Assembly: GCA_964384095.1 (NCBI GenBank)
Contig: CAYLKC010000013.1
Span: 1-31,813 of the forward strand
Length of the DNA: 31,813 nucleotides
Origin: JAITWN01 sp964384095
Lineage (GTDB): Bacteria; Pseudomonadota; Gammaproteobacteria; SZUA-140
Direction: 5' to 3'
A model generated the notes under the pieces. It saw nothing but the letters and a program-made list of their open reading frames with translations, did no database searches and was not told the DNA's origin. The translations under genes were made by a program, and so were the position numbers. Within the stretch, counting starts at the first letter, position 1; every line of letters starts with the position of its first letter. Shown here in pieces: positions 8,341-20,168 of this stretch.

Positions 8341-9615
8341 GTGAAACTCGAGACCAAGGCAGTGCGAGCCGGATTTCACCATGACCCGACCACCCATGCC
8401 GTCGCGGTGCCGATCTACCAGACGACATCCTATGCCTTCGACAACACGCAACACGGGGCGGATCTGTTCGATCTCAAGGTGCCGGGCAACATCTATACCC
8501 GGATCATGAATCCGACCAATGCCGTGCTAGAGGAACGCGTCGCGGCGATGGAAGGGGGGATTGCCGCGCTGGCGGTGGCCTCGGGCATGGCCTCGATCGA
8601 GTACTCGATCGAGGCCATCACCGAGGTCGGCGACAACATCGTCACTACCAGCCAGTTATACGGCGGGACCTACAACTTCTTCGCGCACAGCCTGCCGCGC
8701 CGCGGCATCGAGGTGCGGTTCCGCTCCCATGATGATTATGAGGGCATGGCTGCGGCGATCGACGAGCGCACCAAGGCCGTCTTCTGCGAATCGATCGGTA
8801 ATCCGTCAGGCAATATCATCGACGTTGAGCGCCTTGCTGCGATCGCACACGCCGCCGGCGTGCCGCTGATCGTCGACAACACGGTGCCGACCCCGTGCCT
8901 GTGGCGGCCGATAGAACAGGGCGCCGATATCGTCGTCCACGCGCTGACCAAGTACATGGGCGGGCATGGCAATTCGATTGGTGGCATCATCGTCGACTCC
9001 GGTAAATTCCCCTGGGCAAAGCACAAGGAGCGGTTTCGCATGCTGAACGAGCCCGATCGCTCGTATCACGGCGTCGTCTATACGGAGGCACTGGGCGAGG
9101 CGGCCTTCATCGGCCGGGCGCGCGTCGTTCCGCTGCGCAACACCGGCGCTGCGCTGAGCCCGTTCAACGCCTTCCTGTTCCTGCAGGGCATCGAGACCCT
9201 GCCGCTGCGCATGGAGCGTCACTGCGAGAACGCGCAGAAGGTCGCGGAGTACCTGCGCGATCATCCGCAGGTCAAATGGGTCAATTACGCGGGCCTGCCG
9301 GAGAGCAGGGATCACGCGTTGGCGAAGAAATACCTCGGTGGCCGGGCCTCCGGCATCCTGAGCTTCGGCATCGAGGGCGGCCAGGAGGCCGGGGCGCGCT
9401 TCATCGATGCATTGCAGCTGATCCTGCGTCTGGTCAACATCGGCGACGCGCGCTCACTGGCGTGTCACCCGGCATCGACGACGCATCGCCAGCTCAACGA
9501 CGATGAGCTTGCAAGCGCCGGGGTCAGCCGCGATATGGTGCGACTGTCGATCGGCATCGAGCATGTCGATGATATCCTCGCCGACATCACCCAGGCGCTC
9601 GAGGCGGCCAAGTAG
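8341..9615 (+). CDS. metY: O-acetylhomoserine sulfhydrylase (PLP-dependent, Cys/Met metabolism family)
   Basis: A 424-residue fold-type I PLP enzyme predicted to make homocysteine from O-acetyl-L-homoserine and sulfide (direct sulfhydrylation route to methionine). Typical motifs are VPIYQTTSYAFD, YTRIMNPTNAVLEERVA, the PLP Asp in IVDNTV (D179) and the Schiff-base lysine K204 in HALTKYMGGHG. The inserted segment around GGIIVDSGKFPW and length above 420 favour MetY/OAH sulfhydrylase over cystathionine gamma-synthase (about 385), though a gamma-synthase activity cannot be excluded from sequence alone. Start is GTG at 8341, eight bases after a strong AAGGAGA. It has its own candidate promoter and is followed by a short hairpin before the convergent DUF2914 gene. 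Confidence 0.92.
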   Translation: MKLETKAVRAGFHHDPTTHAVAVPIYQTTSYAFDNTQHGADLFDLKVPGNIYTRIMNPTNAVLEERVAAMEGGIAALAVASGMASIEYSIEAITEVGDNIVTTSQLYGGTYNFFAHSLPRRGIEVRFRSHDDYEGMAAAIDERTKAVFCESIGNPSGNIIDVERLAAIAHAAGVPLIVDNTVPTPCLWRPIEQGADIVVHALTKYMGGHGNSIGGIIVDSGKFPWAKHKERFRMLNEPDRSYHGVVYTEALGEAAFIGRARVVPLRNTGAALSPFNAFLFLQGIETLPLRMERHCENAQKVAEYLRDHPQVKWVNYAGLPESRDHALAKKYLGGRASGILSFGIEGGQEAGARFIDALQLILRLVNIGDARSLACHPASTTHRQLNDDELASAGVSRDMVRLSIGIEHVDDILADITQALEAAK

Positions 9616-9617
9616 CC

Positions 9618-9631
9618 CCGGCGGCTGCCGG
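9618..9631. terminator. Short GC hairpin between convergent metY and DUF2914 genes
   Basis: CCGGC (9618-9622) and GCCGG (9627-9631) form a 5-bp stem with a 4-nt loop within the 22-bp gap between the two convergent stop codons. Without flanking T-runs it is only a weak candidate bidirectional terminator. Confidence 0.25.
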
Positions 9632-9637
9632 CGAGGG

Positions 9638-10024
9638 TCAGCGGTAATCGATGCTCTTCGTCGACAGGACATTGCCGGCGGCATCGACCACCTCGACCGT
9701 CCACGTCCCGGTCCACTGCGGCAGCAATTCCTTGCTCGACCACACGCGCCAGCGGGCGCCGTCGGGTGTGAAGCTGATCTCGGCCATGGTGTTGCCGTCG
9801 TGGCTCCAGCGGTGGGTGACGGTCTGGCCTGCGAGATCGCGCAATTCGGTGAAGAAATAGAGCCGGGTGAGATCCGCGGCGGCGGCCCCTTCGAGGTCAT
9901 CGACCGGTTCGCGCGCATCGATTGCGCTGGTGAACTGCGCGCGGGGGACATCGCCGGCGACAGCGAAGGCGGCAAACGCGCCCAGCGCCAGGGCCAGCAG
10001 ACAGGGGTACAGTGCTCGGGTCAT
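9638..10024 (-). CDS. Exported DUF2914-domain protein
   Basis: A 128-residue protein of unknown function. It has a signal sequence (MTRALYPCLLALALG to about residue 23, AVA-GD) and one small DUF2914-type beta domain: the pattern REPVDDL, LYFFTELRDLAGQTVTHRW, ARWRVWSSKELLPQWTGTW and a closing VVDAAGNVL fits that family. A strong GAGGAGG Shine-Dalgarno (10032-10038 on this strand) sits seven bases before the ATG. It follows valS by only 18 bp and is therefore probably the last gene of the pepA-holC-valS transcript. The predicted location is the periplasm. The domain is often found in envelope-associated proteins, but no biochemical role can be given. Confidence 0.87.
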   Translation of the reverse strand: MTRALYPCLLALALGAFAAFAVAGDVPRAQFTSAIDAREPVDDLEGAAAADLTRLYFFTELRDLAGQTVTHRWSHDGNTMAEISFTPDGARWRVWSSKELLPQWTGTWTVEVVDAAGNVLSTKSIDYR

Positions 10025-10042
10025 GGTGTGTCCTCCTCGTTG

Positions 10043-12883
<2,841 letters not shown>

Positions 12884-12889
12884 TGCCTG

Positions 12890-13345
12890 TCAGTCCTGGA
12901 GATTGTGCGATTGCGGCTGGTGGCCGCGCTCGCGGTAAAAACGGAAACGTTCGCGGCCGGCCGCGCGGTCCGGCGCGGGCGCGGCGACGATCTCGGCGAT
13001 GCGCTGGAAACGCGCATAGAATTCCGGGACGTCGGCGCAGAGATGGATCAGCACATCGGCGCCGGCCGCCGGCGCGGCACCGGCGCCGATCAGCACCGGC
13101 GGCGCCGGCTTCACGGCCTCAGCGCTGAGGCCGTGCGGCACGAAACTGCCGTCGCGGAATGTCCACAGCAGTTCGTCGAGCGCGCTGGCCTCGGCCTCCG
13201 ACCCGGCGTGCAGGTAGACGGAATGACCGAGTTTCCAGGCCTTCTCGGCCAGCCGGCAGCACAGTCTCTCGCGGGCGTTCGGTGACTCGTCGGAGAGGAT
13301 GTAGAAATCGATCCGCACCGGCGCGGGATGGACGTCAGCGTTCAT
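12890..13345 (-). CDS. holC: DNA polymerase III chi subunit
   Basis: HolC is the clamp-loader accessory subunit that links the replicase to single-stranded DNA-binding protein. The 151-residue product (E. coli 147) begins after a short extension with RIDFYILSDESPNARERLCCRLAEKA split across the usual N-terminal strand and helix, followed by the AWKLGHSVYLHAGS and DELLWTFRDGSFVPH signatures of the family. It is highly diverged at the C-terminus, as usual for chi. Its ATG overlaps the last 11 bases of pepA, indicating translational coupling, and valS begins 6 bp after its stop. Gene order supports the call strongly. Confidence 0.93.
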   Translation of the reverse strand: MNADVHPAPVRIDFYILSDESPNARERLCCRLAEKAWKLGHSVYLHAGSEAEASALDELLWTFRDGSFVPHGLSAEAVKPAPPVLIGAGAAPAAGADVLIHLCADVPEFYARFQRIAEIVAAPAPDRAAGRERFRFYRERGHQPQSHNLQD

Positions 13346-14834
13346 CTCCGGCCTGGTCGATCAGGTATTGCGTCAGCAACGGCACCGGCCGGCCGGTCGC
13401 GCCCTTGTCACCGCCGGACCGCCAGGCGACACCGGCGATGTCGAGGTGCGCCCAGCGATAATTCTTCGTGAAGCGGGAAAGGAAACAGGCCGCGGTGATG
13501 GTGCCGCCTTCGCGGCCGCCGACGTTCGCCATGTCGGCAAAATTGCTCTTGAGCTGTTCCTGATATTCGTCCCACAGCGGCAGCTCCCAGGCGCGGTCGC
13601 CACTGGCATTGCCGGCGGCGCGCAGGGCGCCGACGAGTTCCGCATCATTGCCGAGCACTCCGCTCGCATGCTTGCCGAGCGCGATCACACAGGCGCCGGT
13701 CAGCGTCGCGATGTCGACGACCGCCTCGGGTTCGAGCCGCTCGCACCAGGTCAGCGCGTCGCAGAGGATCAGCCGGCCTTCGGCGTCGGTGTTCAGGATC
13801 TCGATGGTCTGGCCGGACATGCTGGTGACGATGTCGCCGGGTTTGACCGCATTGCCGTCCGGCAGGTTCTCACAGGACGGGATCACGCCGACGACATTCA
13901 GCGGCAGGTCGAGCGCGGCTACCGCCGACATCGTACCCAGCACCGAGGCAGCGCCGCACATGTCGAATTTCATCTCGTCCATCGTCGCCGCCGGCTTGAT
14001 AGAGATGCCGCCCGAATCGAAGGTGATGCCCTTGCCGACCAGCACCTGCGGCCGTTCGCCTTTCGAGCCGCCGTTCCAGTGCATTACGATGAAGCGTGGC
14101 GGCACGCGGCTGCCACGGGCGACCGCGAGCAGGGCCCCCATCTTCAGGGCGCGGATCTGTTTCTCGTCAAGCACCCGGACCTGGAGCTTGCGCTGTCCGC
14201 GCGCAAGCCTGCGCGCCTGATCGGCGAGATATTCCGGGGTGCAGATGTTGCCGGGCAGGTTGCCGAGATCGCGGGCGAGGGCGACGCCGCCGGCGATCGC
14301 CTCGCCGGCGCGCAGCGCAGCGCGGCCATCGGCGACCAGCGATGGATCGGGGACATTGAGCTGGAGGCGGACGGATGGCGGGGTATCATCGTCCTTTTTG
14401 CTCTTGAGGCGGTCGAAGCAATAGAGTCCCTCGCTGACGGTCTCGACGGTCTGGCGCAGCCGCCAGGCCAGGTCGCGGTCGCGGACCTCGACTTCCGGCA
14501 GGCAGCAGAAGGCCTCGCGGACGCCGGCCTCGCGCAGCGCCGCGGTCATCGCCGCCAGCGCCTTGCGGTAGCGCCCGGCGTCGACGTCCTTTTCCTTGCC
14601 GAGGCCGATCAGCAGGACGCGCTCGCCGGGTGCGCGCGGGACGTTGTGGAGCATCAGTGCATGGCCGGGCGCGGGCTTCATGTCGCCGCGCTTCAAAATG
14701 TTTACAATATAGCCACGCGAGGCACGGTCGAGGGCCGCGGCGGACGGGCTCAGCCGGCGCGACTCATACACGCCGACGACGGCGCAGGCGGTACGTTGAC
14801 GGGTGACGGGGGCGCTTTTGACCGAGAATTGCAT
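13335..14834 (-). CDS. pepA: Cytosol aminopeptidase / leucyl aminopeptidase (M17)
   Basis: A 499-residue dimetal M17 aminopeptidase that removes N-terminal residues from peptides; in E. coli PepA also binds DNA (carAB control, Xer recombination at cer). The N-terminal macrodomain-like half is followed by the catalytic half, with metal and active-site motifs VGKGITFDSGG at 267-277 and the family signature NTDAEGRL at 348-355. A GGGAG Shine-Dalgarno precedes the ATG at 14834 by five bases. It heads the pepA-holC-valS transcript and diverges from lptF, an arrangement also found in E. coli. Whether the DNA-binding function is kept cannot be told from this sequence. Confidence 0.97.
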   Translation of the reverse strand: MQFSVKSAPVTRQRTACAVVGVYESRRLSPSAAALDRASRGYIVNILKRGDMKPAPGHALMLHNVPRAPGERVLLIGLGKEKDVDAGRYRKALAAMTAALREAGVREAFCCLPEVEVRDRDLAWRLRQTVETVSEGLYCFDRLKSKKDDDTPPSVRLQLNVPDPSLVADGRAALRAGEAIAGGVALARDLGNLPGNICTPEYLADQARRLARGQRKLQVRVLDEKQIRALKMGALLAVARGSRVPPRFIVMHWNGGSKGERPQVLVGKGITFDSGGISIKPAATMDEMKFDMCGAASVLGTMSAVAALDLPLNVVGVIPSCENLPDGNAVKPGDIVTSMSGQTIEILNTDAEGRLILCDALTWCERLEPEAVVDIATLTGACVIALGKHASGVLGNDAELVGALRAAGNASGDRAWELPLWDEYQEQLKSNFADMANVGGREGGTITAACFLSRFTKNYRWAHLDIAGVAWRSGGDKGATGRPVPLLTQYLIDQAGDER

Positions 14835-14918
14835 GACATCTCCCGTGATCGCGAAATATCCCGGAGAGTTTACCTTAAATGCCAGGCTTTTCCACCACCG
14901 GCCCCGGCGAGCGCCGTC

Positions 14919-16019
14919 TTGATCATTGACCGCTACATCGCCCGGGAGATTCTGCTGACCCTGGTCGCGGTGCTGTTCGTGCTACTCGTGATTTTCATGA
15001 GCAACCGCTTCGTGCGCTACCTCGCAGACGCCACCGCGGGCAACCTGTCCAGTGACCTCGTGCTGGCGATGCTGGGCCTGAAGACCCTCGGCACACTGAC
15101 CCTCATCCTGCCGATCGCGTTCTTCATGGCGATCCTGCTGGCCTTCAGCCGCCTGTACAAGGACAGTGAGATGATTGCGATGGCGGCCTGCGGTATCAGC
15201 ATGGGGCGGGTCTACCGGGCAGTGATGGCGCTGGCGCTGGTCGTCGCCGCGATCGTCGGTGTCATTGCCTTCCAGGCCGCGCCGTGGGCGGAGGAGCGCA
15301 TCCACCAGTTGCGCGATGCCTATCAGGCGCGCCCCGTCATCAGCGGCCTGGCGCCCGGTCGCTTTACCGGCAGTGGAACCGGCGGCGTGCTCTATTTCGA
15401 GCGCCTGTCCGGCGATGGCCAGAGCATGGAGCACGTATTCGTGCGTCATGAAGGCAGCGAACGCCAGGTGGTCCTGTCCGCCACGCGTGCCTGGCGTCAT
15501 CAGGACGACGAGGGCCGGTTGTTCCTGGTCTTCGAGGAGGGTTACCGCTACGAAGGCCAGCCCGGTGCCGCGGATTTCAGGATCATCGAATTCGAGCAGC
15601 ATGCGTTGCGCATGGAGCCGCGCGAGTTCACCCCGTCGTTTCGCCGCCACCGCGCGCTGGCGACCACGGATCTCGTCGGGTCGGACGACAAGTCCGATAT
15701 CGCCGAGTTTCAGTGGCGAATGTCGATGCCGCTGTCGGTGCTGGTGCTGGCGTTGCTCGCAGTGCCGCTGAGCCGCACCAATCCGCGCCAGGGCAAGTAT
15801 GCGAAGTTGTTCATCGCCGTGCTGGTCTATCTGGTCTACAACAACCTGATGGGCATGGCCAATACCTGGGTTGCGCGTGGCGCGATCCCGCCGCTGCTCG
15901 GCATGTGGTGGGTGCATGCCGCGATGCTGGTCTGCACGTGGGCGCTGCTGGCCCGGCAGTACGGCGTCAAGTGGTCGCTCGAGGTGTTGTTCGGGCGCCG
16001 GGCCGGGACGGCGCGATGA
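14919..16019 (+). CDS. lptF: LPS export ABC transporter permease LptF (TTG start)
   Basis: LptF is one of two inner-membrane permeases of the LptB2FG complex, which extracts lipopolysaccharide and passes it to LptC/LptA. The 366-residue product has the usual layout: transmembrane helices in the first about 115 residues, a periplasmic beta-jellyroll domain, and three C-terminal helices. Start: no ATG or GTG fits; the TTG at 14919 gives an N-terminus (IIDRYIAREILLTL) that aligns with E. coli LptF from residue 1. GGCGAG lies about 8 bases upstream. The frame is open far upstream only as an antisense shadow of pepA. Its stop overlaps the lptG start by 4 bp (ATGA). Confidence 0.95.
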   Translation: MIIDRYIAREILLTLVAVLFVLLVIFMSNRFVRYLADATAGNLSSDLVLAMLGLKTLGTLTLILPIAFFMAILLAFSRLYKDSEMIAMAACGISMGRVYRAVMALALVVAAIVGVIAFQAAPWAEERIHQLRDAYQARPVISGLAPGRFTGSGTGGVLYFERLSGDGQSMEHVFVRHEGSERQVVLSATRAWRHQDDEGRLFLVFEEGYRYEGQPGAADFRIIEFEQHALRMEPREFTPSFRRHRALATTDLVGSDDKSDIAEFQWRMSMPLSVLVLALLAVPLSRTNPRQGKYAKLFIAVLVYLVYNNLMGMANTWVARGAIPPLLGMWWVHAAMLVCTWALLARQYGVKWSLEVLFGRRAGTAR

Positions 16020-17080
16020 AACTGATCGATCTTCATATCGGCAGGGCCGTGGTCGGCGGCGCGCTGCTGGTCATGTGCGTGCTACTCGCGCTGTTCATCT
16101 TCATCGAATTCATCTCCGAGCTCGACCGTGTCGGTCAGCGCGATTACACCGCCTGGAAGGCGCTCCAGCATGTGCTGTTCAGCGTCCCGCGCCTGACCTA
16201 CGAACTGATGCCGCTTTCGGCCCTGCTCGGCAGTCTGATCGGACTGGGGTTGCTTGCCAGCAATCATGAACTCGTCGCGATGCGCGCCGCCGGCATTTCC
16301 ACCGGGCGCATCAGCTGGGCGGCGGTGAAGGCCGGGCTCCTGCTGGTGTTGCTGTCGGTATGGCTGGGGGAGTGGGTCGTCGCCCCGGCCGAGGAATATG
16401 CAACCCAGGTCAGGAGCGCGGCGCTCTCGGGTCAGGATACGATGCTCACCCGTGACGGTTTCTGGACCCGTGACGGCGAGACCTTCGTCAGCGTACGGGC
16501 GGTGCTGCACGACGGCGGCCTGGCAGGCGTCGACATCTACGAATTTGGCGTGGACGGGCGTCTCGCGCGCATCTCGAGTGCGAAGAGCGCGGCCTGGCGT
16601 GATGGCCGCTGGCAGTTGCACGAAGTCTCGCGCAGCGAGATCGGCGCACGCCAGGTCCGCATCGAGCAGCTGCCGGAACTGGACTGGGATTCCCGGATCA
16701 ACCCCGACCTGCTCGAGGTCATCGCGATCAAGCCGGGGAGCATGTCGATCTCCGGCCTGTGGCGGTATATCGGCTATCTCAGGGACAACAATCTCAACCC
16801 CGGCCGCTACGAGATCGATTTCTGGACCAAGGCGATCCTGCCGCTGGCGACCTGTGTAATGGTGTTTGCTGCGTTGCCCTTCGTCTTCGGGCCGCTGCGT
16901 TCGGTTGGCGTCGGCCAGCGCATGCTGGTTGGCGTGCTGGTCGGCCTCGGTTTCTATCTGCTCAACCAGATGGTCGGACACCTCGGACTGGTCTATGCGC
17001 TCAATCCGCTGGTCTGCGCGCTGGCGCCGACATTGCTGCTGTTCGCGGTGTCACTGTACATGATGCGTCGCGTGGCCTGA
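16016..17080 (+). CDS. lptG: LPS export ABC transporter permease LptG
   Basis: LptG partners LptF in the lipopolysaccharide exporter. The 354-residue protein shows the family N-terminus (MKLIDLHIGRAVVGGALLV), three N-terminal transmembrane helices (including MPLSALLGSLIGLG), a periplasmic beta domain of about residues 130-250, then RYEIDFWTKAILPLA and three C-terminal helices. The ATG overlaps the lptF stop codon (ATGA), showing translational coupling. A predicted outer-membrane barrel gene starts 16 bp downstream, so it may share the transcript. Confidence 0.96.
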   Translation: MKLIDLHIGRAVVGGALLVMCVLLALFIFIEFISELDRVGQRDYTAWKALQHVLFSVPRLTYELMPLSALLGSLIGLGLLASNHELVAMRAAGISTGRISWAAVKAGLLLVLLSVWLGEWVVAPAEEYATQVRSAALSGQDTMLTRDGFWTRDGETFVSVRAVLHDGGLAGVDIYEFGVDGRLARISSAKSAAWRDGRWQLHEVSRSEIGARQVRIEQLPELDWDSRINPDLLEVIAIKPGSMSISGLWRYIGYLRDNNLNPGRYEIDFWTKAILPLATCVMVFAALPFVFGPLRSVGVGQRMLVGVLVGLGFYLLNQMVGHLGLVYALNPLVCALAPTLLLFAVSLYMMRRVA

Positions 17081-17096
17081 TGCATCGCATGTCCCC

Positions 17097-18080
17097 ATGA
17101 TGGACAGGCCGCTCCGTTATTCGTTCGCACTGCTGGCTGCTACCGCCTTCGCGCCGGCGCTGGCCACAGATATCAGTGCGGAATCCGCGGAGGTGAACGA
17201 TGCCGAAGAGGAGGCGGGCGTCGTCATGCAGTCCATCTACGAGGGCCAGGAGGCGATCTCCCGTTCGGTGCTGACGCTGTCGCGACGCATGGACCGCATG
17301 TTCGGCACCGCCGAGGTCTTTCCCGACGAGGCCTACGACTCGCTGTTGCGCATCCGCCTGATTCAGCGCTTCGATGAAGGTGGCGGCGGCGAGATGGAGG
17401 CCAGGGCCGGGGGCAAGATCAGCCTGCCGGGTCTGGAACAACGGCTCAGCCTGATTATTCTCACCGACGACTACGATGACCCACTCGATCGCGAACGCGG
17501 CACCGATCGCGAATTCGAGACCACCACCCGCCAGTCGCTCGCGCTGCGTCTGCTGCGACCGTCGAAACCCTGGGAGACCGCGTTCTCGGCGGGCTTGCGC
17601 ACCGGCGATCCGATCGACCTGCTGCTGCGGGCATCGATCTGGCGCGAATTTGAGCCTGGACGCCTGCAGGTGCGGCCCTCGCAGTCGATCTTCTGGTATG
17701 ACCAGCGCGGCACCGGCGGCACGACGGCGCTGCGCTTGCAGCACCCGCTGGGCGAGACGCTGCTGCTGCGCAGCCAGAGTGGCGCGACCTGGTTCGAGCG
17801 CGACGATCAGTATTACTACGACCAGATTTTTTCCCTGCTGCAGCCGCTCGGCAAGCGCCGCGATCTTCTGTGGCAGATTGGCTTGCAGGCGGAAAGCCGG
17901 CCGAACAACCAGGTCACCCGTTATTATGCCGAAGTCCGCTGGCGCAGCGTCGTGCACCGTGATTGGCTGATCTTCGAGATCCGGCCCCAGGCCCTGCGTG
18001 AGCGCGAGAATCGCTTTCGCACACAATTGATCCTCTATGCCGGATTCGAATTGCTGTTCGGCGATCCGCGCAAGTACTGA
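17097..18080 (+). CDS. Predicted outer-membrane beta-barrel protein, unrecognised family, downstream of lptFG
   Basis: I do not recognise the family. The 327-residue product has a signal peptide (residues 1 to about 23, ending PALAT), a short acidic and helical stretch (AEVNDAEEEAGVV, then SRSVLTLSRRMDRMFG), then about 250 residues of alternating polar/aromatic strands such as RIRLIQRFDEG, FWYDQRG, LLRSQSGATWFERD and a C-terminal strand LILYAGFELLFG. This is the look of an outer-membrane barrel with about 10-14 strands, although the very last residue is Tyr after a short tail. ATGs at 17097 and 17100 are both possible. It is 16 bp after lptG, suggesting cotranscription with the LPS export genes and a role at the outer membrane; that role is inference. 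Confidence 0.8.
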   Translation: MMDRPLRYSFALLAATAFAPALATDISAESAEVNDAEEEAGVVMQSIYEGQEAISRSVLTLSRRMDRMFGTAEVFPDEAYDSLLRIRLIQRFDEGGGGEMEARAGGKISLPGLEQRLSLIILTDDYDDPLDRERGTDREFETTTRQSLALRLLRPSKPWETAFSAGLRTGDPIDLLLRASIWREFEPGRLQVRPSQSIFWYDQRGTGGTTALRLQHPLGETLLLRSQSGATWFERDDQYYYDQIFSLLQPLGKRRDLLWQIGLQAESRPNNQVTRYYAEVRWRSVVHRDWLIFEIRPQALRERENRFRTQLILYAGFELLFGDPRKY

Positions 18081-18172
18081 CGCGGTTGCCCGCGCAGGAC
18101 GTCTTCGCTAAGCTCGCCGATAGTGCGCTGTGAGTGGCGTGCGCAACCGGCCGCCAGCGGACGCGAGAGCCC

Positions 18173-20161
18173 ATGCCAGACCCGAACGCAGACCCCGCCG
18201 CCAGCACTCGCCTCTGTATCAATCCGCCGGTGTTCTGGATTTCCCTCACGCTGATCGTGGCGTTCGTGCTGTTCGCGATCACCGCACCGGACACGGCGGA
18301 CAGCCTGTTCGGCGACGTCCATGACTGGGTGACGGAAACCGCTGGCTGGTTCTATGTGCTCGCAGTCGCCGGATTCCTCGTCTTCATCATCGCGCTGGCG
18401 CTGTCTGCGCATGGTCACGTGCGCCTCGGCCCGGATCACAGCGTGCCGGATTACAGCTATGCATCATGGTTTGCAATGCTGTTCTCGGCCGGCATGGGGA
18501 TCGGCCTGATGTTCTTCGGCGTCGCCGAGCCGGTGATGCATTACCTCAGCCCGCCGCGCGGCGAGCCGGAGACCGTCGAGGCCGCGCGCCAGGCGATGAG
18601 GATCACCTTTTTCCACTGGGGCATGCATGCCTGGGCAATCTACGCGCTGGTAGCGCTGGCGCTGGCCTATTTTGCCTTTCGTCATGATCTCCCGCTGACC
18701 ATCCGCTCATCGCTGTATCCGCTGATCGGTGAACGCATCCACGGCCCGATCGGGCATGCGGTGGACATCTTCGCAGTGCTCGGCACGGTCTTCGGCGTCG
18801 CGACTTCGCTGGGCTTCGGTGTGATCCAGATCAATTCCGGTATCAATTACCTGTTCGATGTCCCCGTTTCCCTGACGGTGCAGGCTGTGCTGATCGCGGT
18901 CATCACCGCAATCGCGACCACCTCGGTCTGGCTTGGTCTCGACGCCGGCATCCGCCGCGTCTCGATCTTCAACATGGTGACGGCGGTCGCTCTGCTGGCC
19001 TTCGTGATGATCGCCGGGCCGACCGTCTACCTGCTGCAGACGCTGGTGCAGAATACCGGCATGTATCTCTCCGGCCTGTTCGAGATGACGTTCAACCTCT
19101 ATGCCTACGAGCCGACGACCTGGATCGGCGGCTGGACACTGTTCTACTGGGGCTGGTGGATTGCCTGGGCGCCGTTCGTGGGCATGTTCATCGCCCGCGT
19201 CTCGCGCGGGCGCACGATCCGCGAATTCGTGACGGGCGTGTTGCTGGTGCCGGTCGGCTTCACGTTCATCTGGATGACCTTCTTCGGCAACACGGCGCTC
19301 CATATGATCATGACCGGGGGCGGCGGCGAGCTGGCCGGCGCGGTGACGACCGACTCGTCGGTGGCCTTGTTCCGCTTCCTCGAGCTGTTGCCGCTGTCGA
19401 CGGTCACGGCGCTGGTTGCGACTTTGCTGGTGATCACCTTCTTCGTGACCTCGTCCGATTCCGGCTCGCTGGTCGTCGACATACTGACATCGGGTGGCGA
19501 GGAGGGCTCGCCGGCCTGGCAACGCGTGATGTGGGCGGTCATCAAGGGCGCGGTTGCCGGGGTGCTGCTCGCGGCCGGCGGGCTTGCCGCGCTGCAGACC
19601 GCCGCGATCGCGAGCGCCTTGCCGTTCGCGCTCGTCATGATCCTGATGTGCTGGGGCCTGTTGCGCGCCTTGCGCATGGAGGGACTCCGGCGCAGCAGCC
19701 TGCAGGATGCACGGGTCACACCGCAGGGCGTGTACGCGGCGCCGGGCTGGCAGCGCCGACTGCGGGCCCTGCTCCATCATCCAGCCGAGGATGAGGTCAG
19801 GCAATATCTGTGCTCACTCGTCCGTCCGGCCCTTGATGAAGTGGCGGGGGAGCTCTGCAAACAGGGACGCGATGCGCGGGTGGGCGAGGACGAGGGCGGT
19901 GGTTACTTCATCGAGATCGGACACGGCGAAGCGCCGGCCTTCCGCTACGCAGTGCATGCCCGCGCCTGCGAACCGCCGTCATTCGTGCTGCGCGACACCG
20001 CCAGCGAGCGCGCCCGGGCGCTGCAATATTTCCGCGCCGAGGTCCACCTGCGTGAGGGCGGCCAGGACTACGACGTCATGGGCTGGAGCCGGGATGAGCT
20101 GATCGGCGACGTGCTGGACCAGTACGAGCGGTATCTGCATTATCTGCGCTCGCTCGGTTGA
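18173..20161 (+). CDS. betT: BCCT-family choline/betaine transporter, BetT type
   Basis: A 662-residue secondary transporter that imports choline or a related quaternary ammonium compound, usually for osmoprotection. Twelve hydrophobic helices precede a hydrophilic C-terminal cytoplasmic domain of about 140 residues, as in E. coli BetT (677), where that domain affects osmotic control. Motifs: GMGIG at 107-111 followed by LMFFGVAEPVMHY, and the Trp-rich BCCT signature FYWGWWIAWAPFVG at about 324-337 with RGRTIREF after it. ATG 18173 is chosen for the GAGAG just upstream and because it fits family N-termini; the frame is open to 18134. No betA, betB or betI is adjacent, so substrate (choline versus betaine) is not settled by context. 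Confidence 0.92.
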   Translation: MPDPNADPAASTRLCINPPVFWISLTLIVAFVLFAITAPDTADSLFGDVHDWVTETAGWFYVLAVAGFLVFIIALALSAHGHVRLGPDHSVPDYSYASWFAMLFSAGMGIGLMFFGVAEPVMHYLSPPRGEPETVEAARQAMRITFFHWGMHAWAIYALVALALAYFAFRHDLPLTIRSSLYPLIGERIHGPIGHAVDIFAVLGTVFGVATSLGFGVIQINSGINYLFDVPVSLTVQAVLIAVITAIATTSVWLGLDAGIRRVSIFNMVTAVALLAFVMIAGPTVYLLQTLVQNTGMYLSGLFEMTFNLYAYEPTTWIGGWTLFYWGWWIAWAPFVGMFIARVSRGRTIREFVTGVLLVPVGFTFIWMTFFGNTALHMIMTGGGGELAGAVTTDSSVALFRFLELLPLSTVTALVATLLVITFFVTSSDSGSLVVDILTSGGEEGSPAWQRVMWAVIKGAVAGVLLAAGGLAALQTAAIASALPFALVMILMCWGLLRALRMEGLRRSSLQDARVTPQGVYAAPGWQRRLRALLHHPAEDEVRQYLCSLVRPALDEVAGELCKQGRDARVGEDEGGGYFIEIGHGEAPAFRYAVHARACEPPSFVLRDTASERARALQYFRAEVHLREGGQDYDVMGWSRDELIGDVLDQYERYLHYLRSLG

Positions 20162-20168
20162 GCCGTGC

